A stretch of 64,000 nucleotides of DNA from Guillardia theta CCMP2712 (lineage: Eukaryota; Cryptophyceae; Pyrenomonadales; Geminigeraceae): assembly GCF_000315625.1 (NCBI RefSeq), contig NW_005434648.1, forward strand, positions 676,236 to 740,235, in the 5' to 3' direction. Position numbers and translations under genes: made by a program. Positions 23,466 through 34,468 of this stretch are shown one piece after another. Each line of letters starts with the position of its first letter. Within the stretch, counting starts at the first letter, position 1. The notes beneath the pieces were generated by a model. That model was given only the letters and a program-made list of their open reading frames with translations. It searched no databases and was not told the DNA's origin.

Positions 23466-25819
23466 ATGCACATCAGGGTGAAGACGCTGACGAGGAGGAC
23501 GTTTGGGCTGGACGTGACGCCTGACGACTCCATCATGAGCATCAAGACGAAGCTCTCCAAGGTTCCCCCTCTCCTCCTCCTTCTCTTTATCTCCCTCCTC
23601 TCCTCCTCCACCACGTCCTCTCTCGCCCTCACCTCCTCCTGCTCCTTCTCCCTCCTCTCCTCCTGATCCTCTCCCTCTCCCAATGTCGTGGTCTCTCAAC
23701 TTCACACTCTCCTTCCTTTCTCTCTACTTTTCAGCCTCTTAGAACCGTTTGCTCGTCCATTTCCTTCATCCATTGCTTTCCTCTTTGCACCAACGCTCCA
23801 TGAGATTCCTACGCAATTCTGCCGCAACAGCATGCTGTTGACTGTTAGGGGCATCAATAGAAAAAGAATTTTTGATGCATCAGCAGGAGACAGGCATTCC
23901 CCTCAAGGGACAGAAGCTCATCTACAAAGGAGAAGTCCTACAGACAGGAAGTGTGGAAACTTGCGGGATCTCCGATGACGATTTCCTCGTCGTCGTCGTT
24001 GCAAGGTCACCCGATGAAGTCAGTGAAGTGAAGGAGGTGGACAAGGTGAGCGAGAGCTTGTGCACTGCACCGCTTGTGATGACCGGCGAGCAGAAGAAGT
24101 CAAGCTACAACTCAGAGCAGGAGAAAGCTGAAGCCACAAGAGCAAGGTCGAGTCTCTCAGCTGCGGAGCATGGTGGGAGCTCATGGTCGGGTGCAGGGAG
24201 AAGGCTCTAGCGTCAGTGCGGAACGACAGCAATCAAGCAGGAAACTTCCCTGTGCAGTGAGAGTCTGATGGAGGAGACGCCTCGAGCCTCACGTGCCGCA
24301 GGTTGACCGAACTCATCCAAGCGCTCGCCACCTTCTCGGTCGCGGGTCAACAGTTCCAGGTGCAAGTGGACCCGCGCTACGAGGAGGAGTCCAGGTACAT
24401 GTGCCCTTGTCCTTGCGCTTCTTACCGCATCCTCGACAGAGACAGGGAAGAAGTTCGTCAGGAGGAGGAGGAGGAGGAGGAGGAGGAGGAGGAGGGAGAC
24501 GGCGAGGACGAGCACGACCTTGACGGTGAAAATTGCGGTCTGATGATTGATCGATGACATGGACGGGTAGACGAAGATCAACACGATGATGCCTACGAGG
24601 AAGAGCACGAAGATGTGACTCTTGTTGTGTCTGCTGTATTGTTCCTGACGGCAAGAGGAGGATGAGGAAGAGGAGGACGAGGAAGAAGAAGACGAGGAGG
24701 ATGGCGAGGGCATGCTGTTTGAGGACAACGAGTCGCTGCAGCAGCTGCTCGACATGGGTTTCCCTGAGAACAGGGCAAGGAGAGCGATCGCAATATGTGG
24801 GGGAAATGTACAGGTGGAGGAGGAGGAGGAGGAGGACGGCAACGAGGGACTTACAAGAGGAGCAGAGGAGCATGGAGTGGTTGCTGGAGCATGAAGGTGA
24901 TCCAGGCGTCGATGAGCCGATGAGCGAGGATGAGCTGCGATCTCTTGCTCGCTCGCGACGTGAAGTGAGAAACTTGTTGTGCCAGCGGCGGGTCTTGACG
25001 CATACAGCAGGAGGTGAACGGCCCTACCAACGAGGTGAGAAGGCAGAGAGGGGAAGGAGGAAGAGATCACAAGGAAGCAGGAGGCCGTGACTAGGCTACG
25101 AGAGATGGGCTTCTCCGAGGAAGACGTCACGCACGCGCTGCGAGCATGCGACAACAACTTCGAAGCCGCCATGGCATGGTTGCTCGGGGATCGAGAGGTG
25201 AGGAGAAATCGTCATTGCACTGCTGACCTGAGACCCTCTCCTCATTGCTCGATGGCAGGGAGGAGGAATGGAGGAGGAGGAAGAGGACGAGGAAGAGGAC
25301 GAGGAGGAACAAGAGGAGGAGGAGGGCGGTATCGACATGAGGGGATCGAACTTGAATCCTGCCTTCCTGGACTCGACAGAGATGCGACAAGTGAGGGGAG
25401 GGAAGTTGGTCTCCGTCTCTCACCTCCCCCGCAGATCCTGTCGAACCCAAGAGTAGTAATGCAGCTCCAAGAGATGCTGTCTGACCCTGAGAGCATGAGA
25501 AATCATCTCAACAACCCTGAGGTTTTCTCCCTCCCTTCTTCCCTCTCTCCTGCCCCTTTTTTCCCCTCCTTCTCTCCATCTTCTATTGCATTGCTATCTC
25601 CCTCTCCATCTTCTTTCCAAATCCATTCCCCTTCTTCTCTGCCTCCTCTCTCCCCTTTCGATCTCTTTTTTTGTGTCTTCTTCCTCATCCTCCTCATCCT
25701 CTCCCTCACTTCCTTCTCCTCTCTCGCAGCTCATCACTTCATCTCAGATGCTTCAGATCTTACAAGCCTTCAACAACCACAACTTGCAGTATCGACCTGA
25801 TGACAACGAACCAGCCTAA
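23466..25819 (+). CDS. UBL-UBA-UBA-STI1 protein, UBAC1/KPC2-like
   Basis: Ubiquitin-pathway adaptor built from about eight exons. Exon 1 (23466-23561) encodes the start of a ubiquitin-like fold (Met-His-Ile-Arg-Val-Lys-Thr-Leu); exon 2 (from about 23881) completes it (Gly-Gln-Lys-Leu-Ile-Tyr-Lys-Gly, Phe-Leu-Val-Val-Val). UBA 1 lies near 24720-24815 (Leu-Leu-Asp-Met-Gly-Phe-Pro); UBA 2 near 25085-25195 (Leu-Arg-Glu-Met-Gly-Phe-Ser ... Ala-Met-Ala-Trp-Leu-Leu). The C-terminus has an STI1-like segment (Asn-Pro-Arg-Val-Val-Met-Gln, then Leu-Gln-Ile-Leu-Gln-Ala-Phe), ending at the TAA 25817-25819. This order matches UBAC1, the partner subunit of the KPC ubiquitin ligase, better than Rad23 or ubiquilin. 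Role: delivering ubiquitylated substrates to the proteasome (family knowledge). Acidic GGA-repeat stretches link the domains; exon borders in 24000-25000 are uncertain. Confidence 0.7.
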
Positions 25820-26549
25820 TAAACTCCTACCAATGTCAGCCCCCCCCCACCCCCCTGTTTCGAAATTTATCACCCACCCTATGCCGTCTCGTTATGCCGC
25901 CAGACGGATCTCGAAACCATCTCTCCCCTCCCCTCCCCTCCCCTCCCCTCCCCCTCCCTCTCCCTCCCCTCCCCTCCTCCCCCTCCTCCTCCCCTCCCCT
26001 CCTCTCCTCTCCTCTCCTCTCCCCCCTCTCCTCTCTTCCCCTCCTCCTCACCAGCGCGTGTCTGTCCCCTTACCTTGTCATCCCTTCTCCTTCTCATCCT
26101 CCTCTTCATATTTCATCTCCTCTCCTCCCCTTCTCTCTTCCCTCCCTCGCCTCAGCAATTTTCTACTGAGATTTCTGTTCATCTCTCGTCTGTTTTCCTA
26201 TCTCGAATGTGCAGCTTCTTTCTACCTATCGTTGCTCCATCGCATTTCATAGCTCGTTCTCTTAGCAAGCTCTCCTCCTCAGGTCGCAACTCCCAGTTCT
26301 GACTTGATGCGTTGTCAAGATTGCAGGCACACAGGAGATGCAGAGATGTACATTCGAGCTCTCGTCACGTTAGCATTGGGTCGGTAGCAACAACTTCCTT
26401 GCAGCGACGAGCAAGACCAACGGCAGCGACATCATCTAAAACTTTCTTGTTTACAGTCTTTTGTATCATCGTTGAAGCGAATTCCTCCTCTCACAGCGAG
26501 GTATCCTTCAGAATCGTTTGTCGACGCGCTGAGAGAGCATCAGGTGAAG
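25820..26549. repeat. Pyrimidine-rich spacer with (CCCCT)n tract
   Basis: Between the UBAC1-like and 2OG-oxygenase genes. Positions 25918-26050 are almost pure CCCCT/CTCCT repeats; the rest is T/C-rich with no reliable ORF. It probably holds the 3' end of one gene and the promoter of the next. Confidence 0.6.
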
Positions 26550-28010
26550 ATGTCGGAGCCATGCAGAAAGAGAGCGAGGGAGGACCGGGAGGACAGTGAG
26601 ACCAAGGAGCCAAGTTTTGACGAGCTAGTGGATGCAGCATCGCGAGTGCTGAAGGAGGATGGCGAGATGAATCACAAGAAGGTTCTCAAGACTCTCAAGC
26701 AACAGCTCCCGCGCTGGCGCATCACCGACAAAAAGCTCCACAAGGCCATCATGCACATCCGATCCGCTCCCAAGGAAGTGAAGGAACAGGTCCACCTGAA
26801 CACGGAAGGACGATTGATGGGTACGCCGAAAGGTTTCAATTATGACTTCAAAGCTATTGACGCGATCGATCTTTCCGACAAGATGATTCTCAAGAAGCTT
26901 GTCGGTGAGTGTGAAAAAGCTTACAAGAAGAAAAGCTTTTGGCTTGCGGCAAACGCGAAGCCAAGATTCACATTAGAAGCACTCGCAAAGCAAATCTTTG
27001 GTGAGCCGTAGAGATGAATTGAATTTATCTTATCATTGCTTTCCCGACAATCATCAAAACAAATGGATTTGACGGTCGGTCGATTGCTTCTGAACAAAAC
27101 GCAAAAGAATTTCACACAGCCGACGTCAAGGGGTATGATGAGACAAGATCAGGAGCAGAATGGTGATGTTTGTGACGTCACCGGCACGACTTATCTTCAT
27201 GCAGGTGGGTGCAGTTCAGGGGAACAAAGTCAGCTCATGGCAAGTCCATCGGCTTTCATTGGGATAGGGATGAGTTCTATGCGGACAGAACTGATCAGAA
27301 CGTCCATCCTCAGGTGATTCGTCGTCGATCAAAAATCGCTTTGAGTCATCTGAACATCTAGATCGGGACTGTGACGTACCTCAGCGAGCATGGAGCTCCT
27401 ACCCTCGTGCTCGATCAGGTCAGGAAGCAAAATGAGAGCGAGACTCTGACCATGTTGTGCCAAGAGTCCGATTCCCAAAGGAGAATCGCGGGACATTCAC
27501 TCAGGTGCTCTTAGCCACCCCAAGCTCGGCAAGCATATCTGCTTCGACGGCAGATTTCTGCATGGAGTCCCGGCCGAGCTCTCGCGCCACCTCAAGGAGG
27601 ATCAGTTCACACGGATCACCTTCCTCGTCAACATCTGGATTTCCCACATCCCTACTGACACGGCGCCATGGCCGGAGGAGGATGTCAAGAGCATGTCCAC
27701 GTTTTCTCTTCCTGTCTCCTTCTCGCAGATTCTTCTTCGCTCGCCTACTGCCGTCACTGTCGACCATAAATGCCCAGTGGGTTCTGTTCTCACAGTCAGG
27801 TCGCTGTCGTGAGACCACCCGCAGGTGCAAGGATTCGCTTTCGGACGGAAGGGGGAATCGCATGAGCTTTGGCTTCCAACACCACGAGGAGGAGGATCGC
27901 CGGATGACAACATGGTCATCAGACTACAATCCGAACTTGACTCAACTCTTTCTCAGGTCTTGACCTTCACCAGCAAGGCTCCTGCTCGACTTGTCCGCTC
28001 CATGAAATAG
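26550..28010 (+). CDS. 2-oxoglutarate/Fe(II) dioxygenase-domain protein (prolyl-hydroxylase-like)
   Basis: Six exons join in frame: 26550-27000, 27108-27162, 27205-27313, 27362-27418, 27465-27775, about 27825-28010. Residues 1-100 are a Lys-rich helical region with no known domain. The rest carries the double-stranded beta-helix signature: Phe-Trp-Leu-Ala-Ala-Asn, Ile-Phe-Glu-Phe-His-Thr, Ser-Gly-Ala-Glu-Trp-Trp, the metal triad as His-Trp-Asp (27250 region) and a distal His in Phe-Leu-His-Gly-Val-Pro, and Arg-Ile-Thr-Phe-Leu for 2-oxoglutarate binding. It ends with Phe-Gly-Arg-Lys-Gly-Glu, a motif I associate with an uncharacterised algal/protist family. All expected metal ligands are present, so it should be an active oxygenase; substrate unknown. 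The frame is open upstream to 26472, so an earlier start or 5' exon is possible. Confidence 0.72.
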
Positions 28011-28089
28011 CATTTACTTGACGCTTACCAAAGGTGTCATGACATCACAAGAAAACGACTAGAAACGAGGGGGATTGGTCCTTGCTATC

Positions 28090-31000
28090 TTACTGCTTGG
28101 CTGATGCAGGAGCTTTCTGTTGATACATTCCGTCGATAATGTTCCTACACCGACAGAAGTAAGGATTGGAAGGACAAAAAATAAATGAAATGAATGTCGT
28201 TACTTGTTCTGTTTCTTGATGAGCAATCGATTCAAGCTTCCATCAGCATTGATTTCTCCAGACTTCTTCGAAAAATGCTTGACGAGGATAGAAAATCGTC
28301 GGACCTGTTTTCTATTAGAAAACATTTGCACAACAGAGATTGCGAGCACCTGTTGTGCCGGCACTGCGATCTCTTGATTTGCTGCAGCAAAGCCAGGAAG
28401 AAGCCCGTTCGCCCTGAACTTCGTGCAGGCCCTGGCTTTCTGAACAGTGGTTGCATCGCTTTGTACTTTCCTTGTCAGCTCCAGAGCAGGTTCAGCAAGA
28501 TCGTCTTTGTCTGGGATAGTTGAAGGATCTTCTCCTCTTTCAGCTGCCTCAGATCCCTGTAAAGACAGTCAAAATTTTGTTTTGAGTCCATATCCTTTGG
28601 AGATCAAACCTTTGTCTTCAAGACCAGCATGCATGACAAGAATTCTTTTCCGCTCCCTACAACCATGACGTGCGCTACCGCGTCCAGATGCCTCAATAGA
28701 ACCTGAAGCAAGATACGATCAGATCGATTCTTCTGAGAAAGACACTCACTTTCTCGAGGTTGATTGCCTCGACTTTGCTTCCATCCGACAACTTCAATAC
28801 ACTCTCATCATCCTCGTCTGTTTCTGCTGGAGCTTGACTTGATTCAGCTTGCTTCTGCTCAGTCGGTGCTGCTTGCACAGTGGGAGGAAGTGAATCTTTG
28901 CTTGTCGCAGGAGCTTCAGGAGCTGCTGGAGGGGCGGGCGGAGCTGGAGGTTCAACCTGCGGGGCTGGCGGTGCAGGTGGGGGTGGGGGGGGCATCTGCG
29001 GAGCCGCCGGAATCTGCGGATGTGATGTAGGCGATTGCGGAGCAGATTTTCTTTCAGCCGGTGGCGGAGCCGGTTGAGAAGATGGAGAAGCAGGGTGTTG
29101 GGCAGAAGAAACTGGAGCAGAAGCTTCAAGCTGATCTGAAACTCCGGCGCCAATCTCTTCTTCCTGTGGTGTCTCCATTTCTTGCTGTTCTGCATCTGAA
29201 AGTTCGGAAGGACCTGGTCCGTAGTACATCACCTCCTTAGTTTTCACATCTTCAACCTTCCACATGCCATCTGGCATTTGGATTCCTGGTGTCGAGCCTG
29301 TGCGCAAAAGGATTCGCCCCCTCCACTTGAAAGATTTGTCATCAAACGCTTCACCCCGGGCTGCGGCCATGCAATCCTGGACTAGACTTTTCCAAAGAGG
29401 TGGATTGCACATTGGATGTAAAACAGGAACGCCTTTTCCGGGCATCAGCTGCCTTTCGGCAAAAGCCAAAGGTTTCACACCCTTCTCGCCTTCGACTCCT
29501 TGCATTTTCAACTTCTGATCCCGTTTCAAGGTATACTTAATGTTCCCTCCCGCAGTCTTGAAGACGACGTCTAATTGAGAGTCTTGAGGACCAATCAACA
29601 TTTCATTTAGAATCTGCTGAATCTCATCGAATTTTCCCTTTCCAAAATGAAGGTTGTCAATCGACACCAATTGGTAGTACTCACGGATGCCGTCAAATTT
29701 CCTGCCTGTTGGAGTTAACAATCCAGGGACCAGCTGCTCCCCAGGTGCCGTTTCCGCATACGATCCTGGTACTATGCCATCTTTTTCAACATAGAGAGTC
29801 TCATTATGGTAGGAGAAACTGATTCCAGGGCTATACCATTCCTGCACTCCCGTCTTTGTAATGATTGGAGCGCGTGGTACCAAAGCTTCATACTTTTTCC
29901 CCGTTCGTTCGAACTCTATCAGAACATCTGTTCCAGGCTGACCATCAGTGATAGCATGGGCCCATTCATGAACGGTTTTTTTGTAAACGTCTTGGTAGGG
30001 GAACACTTGCACTGGACTTGTTGGAGCGTCACCAATCTTGTGCACCACATCGCCAGGCAAAATCTTCTTCACGTCCCAATCAGCAGAAATATTTTTTGGA
30101 TTCAAGTGGAATGCAGGTCCGTTCAAATTCAAATGGTCCACCACAACCTCACCTCGATCTTCTTTTTTGACAAATGAGATACCACAATGCACACCACTCA
30201 AGTTTGCAACATATTTCTTCTGAGGAACCATTCGTGGGCGCATCACGCGTACGGGCTTTTCATTATTTGGAGACGGAATGTTGATTGCATTGGGATCCAC
30301 CTTTTTCAGATTGATGAAAGTGGAGAGGTCTTTTTGATCCATAGCGTCTTCAGCTTCAGGGGCAACAATTCCCACAGGTTTTCTAACAACGTTACAAGTG
30401 TACAGCTCCCCTTTGAAGTTTGCAAACGTCATAACACATTCTGTGTCTTCTTTGCCAGTGAGAAGATTATGCCAGGTTTCAAGAGGTTTTCTCGCTATAT
30501 CTTGTCCATTGACCTCTAAAATCCTGTCGTTGACCTTGACCACGTTCCCTAACAAGTCAGCAGGACCATTTGGTATGACTTGTTTTACCCTAACCCAACG
30601 ATGACCACCAAGGTCTTGGTGGAACACAATGCCGACCTCACAGTCTTCTCGTTTCACACCGGTTCTCCCTTTGTACATTGTTACATCATAAAATTCAGAG
30701 TCCGGAGCTCCGGCATGCCGCAATCGGAGAATGACCCTGTCCATCCACAACTTTTTAGAAAGCATTTTTTTCATGGTTGCCAATGGTCGAAAACCGCCAC
30801 GAATGGGTACTAGTTGATTCCTTTCGTTTCCTATCCCAATGAGCCAGTCGCCTTCTTGAATTTTGTCCTTGCCATATTGCTTGGCAGGTCCGTTATCGAT
30901 AACCTTTGCAATCCGAATCTGGCCATTACCGTAGTTCTTGAATGCGAGACCCAGTCCAAAGATATCTGATTCCCCTGTCGTAGGCTGATACTCTCTCGCA

Positions 31001-32379
31001 GGAGTCAAGTCAACCAATGCTGCCTTGGGCGCTACAGGACCTGGACCAGTCGGTTGAGGTGGTGGCGCGGGTGGTGCAGGAGCTTGTTGGGGTGGAATTG
31101 GTTGTTGAGCGACCTTTGGCGTAGTTGAAACTTGGAAAGAAATTTGAGGCTGCTGAGGTTTAGGCGCAGTGCCCGATGATCTCACGAGATTAATCTGTGC
31201 AAGCCCACCCTTGGCCTTTTGTAACCGCAAGACCATGACAGAGCCTTCCGGTCCACGGAGCATTTCCGCTATTTCGACAGGGTGTACAGTGCGCCCATTT
31301 GGTCCGATTCCGTAAAAAACTTTAACACCATCAATTTCGTATATGATGTCACCTATTTCGACATGCCCACTGACATCAGCAGGCCCCCCAGGCTTAATGT
31401 GTGTAATCTGGAAGCATCCATCGTCGGTGGAGTCAAATTGAATGCCAATATCAGCTGCACCAGAAACATTTGAAGTCAATGGTTGCTGCGCTCGTTGCTT
31501 CTGTTTGTTCGCAGCTTGGTTTGGATCCTCTGGATTCAAGGTACGCTCGAGTAAGACCGCTCGAGCATTGTTTGGATCTCCATTTTTGAAAACTTTGACT
31601 TCCACAAAAGTGCCAACAGGTCCCTGGATGTGCTGAACAAATACCTAATGTACGCATAAGATTTCATCATGCGGTTAGTTACTTCTTACCTGGAAAGGCT
31701 TTTTGTATACATCGTGATTATCGACTTCAAACACTACGTCTCCAGGCTGAATTTGTCCAGATTTTTCAGCAGAGCCTCCTCTAGCTAAGCGAACGATTTC
31801 AAGCTCATTCTTTTCATTTGGTTTCAGAAAAAGGCCAACACCACCTATAAAGTTTGTAAGTGGAAAGCGAGAAGACAAGGTTCACAGGCGAATGAATCAC
31901 AAACCGATAGGTGTTTGTTGAGCTTGCACTTGATAATTCTCCAGGGGAGGAACTGGAGGAGCTGCAGGAGCTGTGGGGGGAAGAGGTGGTTGAGGCCCTT
32001 GTTCATATTGCTGCTGCTGAGGCATGTAGTTCTGCAAAGACGTTTCTGGCATCCACACCGCTGGTTGTGCTATTCAACAGACGTCACAATTTGAAAACAA
32101 TACAACAAAAGCGAAAACAGTACCAGGGGCATTTGCCTCGTTTTCAGATTCATCTGGGATTGCAAAATACTCATGGCCTTGTCTCTTTCCTGAGTAGTGG
32201 AGAGCCTCGAAGCACTGAGAAAATGCAACTCAGGGATTCCTCAATGATCATGCAAAACAAGAGTCTAACTGAAGAAGAATGAGTCATACCTCCACACAAA
32301 AGCTTTCTTTGCATTGCTGGCAGAAGAGAGAAGCTGGTGTGTCATCGCATAAATCGCAGATCTTCCTTCTGCTTGCCAT
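28090..32379 (-). CDS. B-box zinc finger + six PDZ-like domains + acyl-CoA-synthetase-like C-terminal subdomain
   Basis: About nine exons from the ATG 32379 to the TAA 28090-28092. Residues 1-40 are a B-box-type zinc finger (Cys-Asp-Leu-Cys, Phe-Cys-Gln-Gln-Cys, Phe-Cys-Val-Glu-Cys-Phe, His-Tyr-Ser-Gly-Lys-Arg). After a Pro/Gln linker come six PDZ-like modules with carboxylate-loop and alpha/beta patterns such as Gly-Gly-Val-Gly-Leu-Phe-Leu, Asp-Ile-Gly-Ile-Gln-Phe, Val-Gly-Ile-Val-Phe, and Gly-Asp-Val-Val-Phe-Glu-Val-Asp. A Pro-rich and Glu/Gln-rich linker (28800-29230) leads to the last about 170 residues: Val-Met-Val-Val-Gly-Ser-Gly-Lys-Glu-Phe-Leu, Phe-Ser-Ile-Leu with Phe-Ser-Lys-Lys-Ser-Gly-Glu, and Ile-Ile-Asp-Gly-Met-Tyr, which follow the C-terminal subdomain of bubblegum-type acyl-CoA synthetases. 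No AMP-binding N-domain exists here. Likely a scaffold; partner and location unknown. Confidence 0.78.
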
Positions 32380-33161
32380 GGCTGTTACCGCTGCCGCCGC
32401 TCCTCTTCAGAGGATGCTGCCGAACATCACCCCCACCCCCCGGGCAGTTCCACGGGTACCACCCCTAGAGAACTTCGGAAAAGGACTACCCCACTGACAT
32501 TTCTCCCGCTAGTCCTAGAGGTGCACCGCTACCACAGGCGGTTCATGTCGACAGGACCCTACCCCCATTTGGTCTAGCTACCACCCCCTAATAACTTCAA
32601 TTTCTCGGACCCTCCGGTGTGACACCGATTTGCAGAGACAGGGGCCTGCCGCAGTGCCGTTCTGCATACCACCCCACCCCCACCCCACCCGCTCCGCTAC
32701 CCCTGTCAGCCCCTTACCGGTGTTTCCGACCCGGTGGCCGATCGTACATTTGGAGCCATCCTACTGCACCCACCCCCTTAGCCTACCATTGGATTCCGTC
32801 CTTTCCTGGGAAAATCCGGGGTAGTATTTCAGGGGGTCAGTTCTTTTTGGCGATGAAAGCCAGACAGGAGGGGTGGTTTGAGTGCACAAATTTGAATTCT
32901 TGGTCGAAGGAAGGGGGGTCCCCCAACGCAACAATAGGGGGTGGTAGATGCTAATGCTGTAGTAGGGCCTGGGGTGGGTAGTAGTCGGCCCGGAGGCCTG
33001 AAGTTGGGCTTCAAGGTAACGGTCAACCGGGCACCGAGAACTTTGAAACTTTCGAAAGAGAATATTCAAAGTTTGAAGTTCTTGTTGAACTGGTCACGCC
33101 CGACAGGTTCTGGACCCGGAGGCCTGCTTGACACTCGACTAGCGCCCAGGAAGCGGCCCCC
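32380..33161. other. Spacer rich in ACCCC tracts
   Basis: Divergent region between the B-box/PDZ gene and the SMR gene. It is dominated by imperfect TACCACCCC / CACCCCCACCCC motifs, including two related units near 32456 and 32576 (TACCACCCC followed by CTA then AACTTC). No credible ORF: the 60-110 codon frames here are Pro/Thr-rich reflections of the motif. Confidence 0.6.
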
Positions 33162-33710
33162 ATGGTGAGCGGAGCTTTCGCTGTCAACTGTGCACCCTTG
33201 CCAAGAACGCTGCATGCTGGGATAAGAACAAGAGGATTATCCTCACCCTCTCATGCTTTAATCACGCGGCTACCATATCAAACGAAACAAGCAGAGCAAA
33301 CAATCTCTTACTTCTCGCCCTTGAGCCCGAGCATGCCAACAGGTGATGCACGAATCAGGTTGCATGCAGCAAGCACAGCCATTCCTGCTGTGACTCTGAA
33401 AGGATTCATCCTCTTGAGCTCATGCATTGCATGCGGCGTCTCTGGTGCTACAAGCATGAAGCTTTCTAATGGTTTCAAGAATTTTTGGCCCAGTGTGATG
33501 ATTTTTGTGTCTTATGCTTTGGCCTTCGTACTCTTTACAAAGGCGCTCTTGCTTTGGCCGCTATCTATCGCATACGCTGTATGGTCAGGGCTAGGAACGG
33601 CTGCGACGGCAGTGATAGGCGTCGCGTTTTTCAAGGAAAGCCTGAAACCAGTTCATCTCTTAGGCCTGGCGCTTATCATTGTTGGGGTATCCCATGTATG
33701 GTTTCCTTGA
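33162..33710 (+). CDS. Small multidrug resistance (SMR/EmrE)-family membrane protein
   Basis: Single-exon ORF of 182 residues. The last about 105 residues form four transmembrane helices with SMR landmarks: Met-Lys-Leu-Ser-Asn-Gly-Phe after helix 1, Trp-Pro-Ser-Val at the start of helix 2, Ile-Ala-Tyr-Ala-Val-Trp-Ser-Gly-Leu-Gly in helix 3, and a Gly/Leu-rich helix 4. The membrane-embedded Glu of helix 1 (Glu14 in EmrE) is replaced by Gly in Ile-Ala-Cys-Gly-Val-Ser-Gly, so classical proton-coupled drug export is doubtful. The first 75 residues are basic and Ser/Thr-rich, suggesting an organelle-targeting leader, or translation may start at the internal Met near 33330. SMR proteins are mainly bacterial, so acquisition by gene transfer is plausible (inference). 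Confidence 0.75.
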   Translation: MVSGAFAVNCAPLPRTLHAGIRTRGLSSPSHALITRLPYQTKQAEQTISYFSPLSPSMPTGDARIRLHAASTAIPAVTLKGFILLSSCIACGVSGATSMKLSNGFKNFWPSVMIFVSYALAFVLFTKALLLWPLSIAYAVWSGLGTAATAVIGVAFFKESLKPVHLLGLALIIVGVSHVWFP

Positions 33711-34468
33711 AAGGCTCTGACTGGTTTTTATCAGGTTTCAGTGATGAATCTTTGAAGCAGACTGCAACATGCACCTTGAAGACAATGAACCTGTGCGCAA
33801 CACCAGGAGATGTCTACAATTTCCCCTCATGCTTTTTCCACTGGATTGCAGCATTTTGCACCACAATCCCGCAACGCTACATCTCAACTGTTTCACTAAC
33901 AAACCTTGTTTTGGATATTAATCAGAAATGCTGTTAGAACCGAATACACGATGAAGTCACCAAGAACTCTCTATTTGGAATCAAAAAATAAGTTCTACAC
34001 GAACAACAGCACGATAATAAAAATTCTCAACTTTTACTGCACTAGCTCTCTCCTTCGCCCTCGTCAACAACTGCTTCCTTTCCTGCCAGTTGGATCCCTA
34101 ATCGAGAATGCACCAATTTCTTGTCATCTGCATGAAGCCATCACAGATGTTAAAGCTCGAGAGCAAACCTAGCGATGATGTTGTTGATGATGACGATGCA
34201 GTTTTGGAAAGGGTTACGTCAAGCTGCTCGTCACTCAACGGGTGTCTGCCCACAAGTCACATGGAAAAATACAAAAATGACCTCTTGCCCAGCTGGAAGA
34301 CCGCATGCTGCTGTGAACTTCTTTCGAGAAGCCATGTCAAGCTCCTGACCATGTCAAGCATTCATGATGCGTCATCACAGCTACCCTCCGACTCACAGGA
34401 ACTTGATGAAGAAATGGACAGATGCTGTGACAGGCCGCGTGCGGCTGTCGATTGGAGCAAACTTTGCA
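33711..34468. other. Spacer between the SMR gene and a convergent Cys-rich gene
   Basis: AT-rich. Contains a 122-codon plus-strand frame (34108-34476) overlapping the end of the Cys-rich gene; its composition and lack of motif make it unlikely to be real. Otherwise probably 3' UTRs. Confidence 0.45.
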
